From: Actinomycetota bacterium
GTDB lineage: Bacteria > Actinomycetota > Actinomycetes > Nanopelagicales > Nanopelagicaceae
Direction: 5' to 3'
Assembly (NCBI GenBank): GCA_013205455.1
Contig: JABMMO010000074.1
Span: forward strand, 1-6,607
DNA length: 6,607 nucleotides
In this document: positions 4,639 to 6,607 of the stretch, in pieces
Layout of the letters: each line of letters begins with the position of its first letter
How positions within the stretch are numbered: position 1 is the first letter of the stretch
The notes under the pieces: model-generated
What the model was told of the DNA's origin: nothing
Seen by the model: only the letters and a program-made list of their open reading frames with translations
Database searches by the model: none
Translations under genes and position numbers: made by a program

Positions 4639-5802
4639 ATGAGCCAATCTTCAAATAAATCTGCCGCGATCATTGCGGCCGCTGGCATGGGACACCGTCT
4701 TGGTGCGCAAATGCCAAAAGCGTTAGTTCAACTTGATGGCATTACATTGTTGGAGCGCGCTTTTACAGCGCTATCTCCAGCAGTGGATGAAATTATTATT
4801 ACTGCGCCACCAGGATTTGAAGATCAATATCGCGCGATAGTTGGCGAGAGCGCAATCGTTATCACTGGCGGCATATTAAGAAGTGATTCAGTAAATTTAG
4901 CGCTCGCTGCGATATCTAAAGATGTAAAAATTGTTTTAGTTCACGATGCCGCTCGGGCAATGGCGAGCACCGGTTTAGCAATTCGGATTCGCGATGCCGT
5001 TGCAAACGGTGAAAGCGCAGTAATTCCAGCGTTAGCGGCTATCGACACCATCAAAGAAGTTGATCGCGAAGGTTATGTTCGAAATACTCCAGACCGTTCC
5101 GCACTTGTTGCCGTACAGACTCCGCAAGGTTTTGCACGTGATGTATTGGTGCGGGCACATGCGGCAAGTGAAGATGCAACCGATGACGCTGCCTTAGTAG
5201 AAGCGCTTGGCATTAAAGTGAAAACTATTTTGGGTGAAACAAACGCCTTGAAAATAACAACGCCTGAAGATTTAGCAATTGCAGCCACATTTTTGCTTGG
5301 CAACGAAAGTAATTTACAGAGCGGCGTTGGCGTTGATGCGCATGCATTTTCTGTAGATCCAAAGCGACCAATGTGGTTAGCCGGATTACTTTGGGAGAAT
5401 GAAGTTGGAGTTGATGGACATTCTGATGGTGATGTCGCTGCGCATGCAATCTGTGATGCACTTTTTGCCGCTGCAAATATTGGCGACCTAGGTTCTAATT
5501 TTGGAACTTCGGATCCAAAATATGCTGGTGCTTCAGGTGAAACTTTGTTGAGTGAAACGCTCGAACGAGTTACAGAAGCTGGATTTGGCATTGCAAATGT
5601 TTCAGTACAAATTGTTGGAAATCGACCAAAAATTGGGCCACGAAGAAGCGCAGCAATTGCAAAGCTTTCGCAGGCGTTAAACGGTGCGACGGTTTCAGTT
5701 TCAGCAACAAGCACTGACGGCCTTGGATTTACCGGTGAAGGAAAAGGAATATCAGCGATTGCAATTGCGTTGGTTTATAAGTTATCAACAGCAGGGAATT
5801 AG
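4639..5802 (+). CDS. ispDF: Bifunctional IspD/IspF fusion enzyme of the MEP isoprenoid pathway
   Basis: Residues 1-~222 are IspD, which joins CTP and 2-C-methyl-D-erythritol 4-phosphate. Residues ~228-385 are IspF, which cyclises the pathway's CDP-ME2P intermediate to MEcPP with release of CMP. IspD shows IIAAAGMGHRLGAQMPKAL (11-29; Arg20, Lys27), VHDAARAMAS (101-110), Arg153 near VQTPQGF and Lys205 in LKITTPEDL. IspF shows the metal ligands Asp233 and His235 in VDAHAF, HSDGD at 261-265 with His269, IGDLG at 281-285 and SATSTDGLGFTGEG at 355-368. The linker is only about 8-10 residues, and the frame is continuous with no stop. I chose the ATG at 4639; a TTG directly before it (4636) would add one Met. 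No Shine-Dalgarno sequence is seen, so translation may be coupled to carD. The IspE step between the two is not encoded here. Confidence 0.94.
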   Translation: MSQSSNKSAAIIAAAGMGHRLGAQMPKALVQLDGITLLERAFTALSPAVDEIIITAPPGFEDQYRAIVGESAIVITGGILRSDSVNLALAAISKDVKIVLVHDAARAMASTGLAIRIRDAVANGESAVIPALAAIDTIKEVDREGYVRNTPDRSALVAVQTPQGFARDVLVRAHAASEDATDDAALVEALGIKVKTILGETNALKITTPEDLAIAATFLLGNESNLQSGVGVDAHAFSVDPKRPMWLAGLLWENEVGVDGHSDGDVAAHAICDALFAAANIGDLGSNFGTSDPKYAGASGETLLSETLERVTEAGFGIANVSVQIVGNRPKIGPRRSAAIAKLSQALNGATVSVSATSTDGLGFTGEGKGISAIAIALVYKLSTAGN

Positions 5803-5805
5803 AAT
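5800..5805 (+). promoter_or_regulatory. Possible internal cysS -10 box overlapping the ispDF stop
   Basis: TAGAAT at 5800-5805 lies exactly at -12 to -7 of the cysS ATG and includes the ispDF TAG stop. It could give a leaderless cysS transcript. Because the stop codon already supplies the TA, chance agreement is more likely here than at the other sites, and no good -35 is evident. Read-through from the carD promoter is equally plausible. Confidence 0.35.
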
Positions 5806-5811
5806 ACGACA

Positions 5812-6607
5812 ATGAGCGCTTTGAAACTTTACGATACTGCGACGCGCACTGTTCGCGATTTTACGGCGATTAAAAAGGGCGAAGTATCAATTTATTTATG
5901 TGGCGCTACCGTGCAAGCTGCACCGCATATTGGACATATTAGAAGCGGCGTTAACTTCGATATTTTAAGGCGCTGGTTAATTGCTTCCGGAAATAACGTA
6001 ACTTTTGTAAGAAATGTGACCGACATTGATGACAAAATTTTACAGAAAGCGATTGTAGAAAAAACCCCATGGTGGGCTGTAGCAATGAAGTACGAGCGCG
6101 CATTTAGCGATGCTTATGCGGCGCTTAATGTATTGCCGCCTACTTATGAGCCGCGCGCAACTGGTCATATAACTCAAATGATTGAACTGATGGAAATTTT
6201 AATTTCAAATGGATCGGCATATGCCCCAGGAAATGGCGATGTTTATTTGGAAGTCCGCAAATTGAAGCGTTATTTAACACTTTCCAATCAAAAACTAGAT
6301 GACTTGTTGCCAGCTGGCGATGCGGATGAAACAAATAAGCGCGATTTGCGTGATTTTGCACTTTGGAAAGCAGCTAAACCGGGAGAGCCTTCTTGGCCAA
6401 CCCCGTGGGGCGCTGGCCGACCAGGTTGGCATTTGGAATGTTCTGCAATGGCCCAAGCTTATTTAGGTGAAAGCTTTGATATTCATGGCGGCGGTTTAGA
6501 TTTAATTTTCCCTCACCATGAAAACGAGATTGCCCAATCAGTAGCAGCCGGATATAGCTTTGCAAATACTTGGATGCATAATGCTTGGGTCACAACTGCT
6601 GGTGAAA
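5812..6607 (+). CDS. cysS: Cysteinyl-tRNA synthetase (5' part; 3' end beyond the window)
   Basis: This enzyme charges tRNA-Cys with cysteine in the cytosol. The window holds 265 complete codons of a class I synthetase. It begins MSALKLYDT, with the class I HIGH motif in CGATVQAAPHIGHIRSGVNF (30-49), then NVTDIDDKIL (68-77), RDFALWKAAKPGEPSWPTPW (180-199), GWHLECSAMA (205-214) and DIHGGGLDLIFPHHENEIAQ (223-242). The expected zinc ligands Cys30, Cys210, His235 and Glu239 are all present. The KMSKS loop, which normally follows the WVTTAGE at the window edge directly, and the tRNA-binding domains lie downstream. The CGATVQAAPHIGHIRSG form is that of actinobacterial CysS. It follows ispDF by 9 nt without a Shine-Dalgarno sequence. 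The related MshC ligase is less likely because of the LYDT start and operon position. Confidence 0.94.
   Translation, partial: MSALKLYDTATRTVRDFTAIKKGEVSIYLCGATVQAAPHIGHIRSGVNFDILRRWLIASGNNVTFVRNVTDIDDKILQKAIVEKTPWWAVAMKYERAFSDAYAALNVLPPTYEPRATGHITQMIELMEILISNGSAYAPGNGDVYLEVRKLKRYLTLSNQKLDDLLPAGDADETNKRDLRDFALWKAAKPGEPSWPTPWGAGRPGWHLECSAMAQAYLGESFDIHGGGLDLIFPHHENEIAQSVAAGYSFANTWMHNAWVTTAGE

Noticed and set aside
5073..5714. A 213-codon minus-strand open frame inside ispDF
   Set aside because: It is fully antisense to a fusion enzyme with all its motifs, and its Ser/Ala/Pro/Thr-rich translation is typical of antisense reading.
1..6607. Defence system, mobile element, CRISPR array or RNA gene
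   Set aside because: No transposase, integrase, repeat array, tRNA-like or rRNA-like sequence was seen. All substantial open regions are explained by conserved housekeeping or regulatory genes.

Overview
The window looks like chromosomal DNA of a compact, A+T-leaning actinobacterium. The evidence is a CarD almost identical in motif layout to mycobacterial CarD, a phoU / senX3-regX3 phosphate cluster, actinobacterial-type CysS (CGATVQAAPHIGHIRSG) and a carD-ispD-ispF-cysS order known from Actinobacteria. Very short or negative intergenic distances, modest G+C and frequent leaderless genes fit a genome-streamlined aquatic lineage such as the Nanopelagicales (acI). That placement is an inference from gene content and composition, not from a marker search.

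Layout: the 3' end of an unidentified gene (to 176); gpmA (+, 204-950); phoU (-, 952-1611), convergent with gpmA and 1 nt away; a 129-nt divergent control region; senX3 (+, 1741-2820) and regX3 (+, 2833-3516) as a two-gene operon; an LpqE-like lipoprotein gene (-, 3485-4012) whose 3' end overlaps regX3 by 32 nt; a 133-nt divergent control region; then carD (+, 4146-4628), a fused ispDF (+, 4639-5802) and the first 265 codons of cysS (+, 5812 to the window edge). No RNA genes, mobile elements, CRISPR arrays or convincing hairpin terminators were seen, and no gene-free stretch exceeds 133 nt.

Functionally there are two modules. The first is phosphate sensing: the response regulator RegX3, the histidine kinase SenX3 and the PhoU modulator. 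A GTTCAC direct repeat with two-turn spacing lies midway between the phoU and senX3 starts and is a good candidate for the regulator's own operator. The second is a growth-linked housekeeping operon: CarD (RNA polymerase promoter-complex stabiliser), IspDF (two steps of the MEP isoprenoid pathway) and CysS (tRNA charging).

The two most notable points are these. (1) The SenX3 homologue has no transmembrane segment, and an in-frame stop upstream rules out a simple longer start, so it should be cytosolic. (2) Five of the eight genes with visible starts carry a TANNNT hexamer exactly 12 to 7 nt before the start codon, the signature of leaderless actinobacterial transcripts. This also fixes the start of phoU 35 codons inside its longest open frame.
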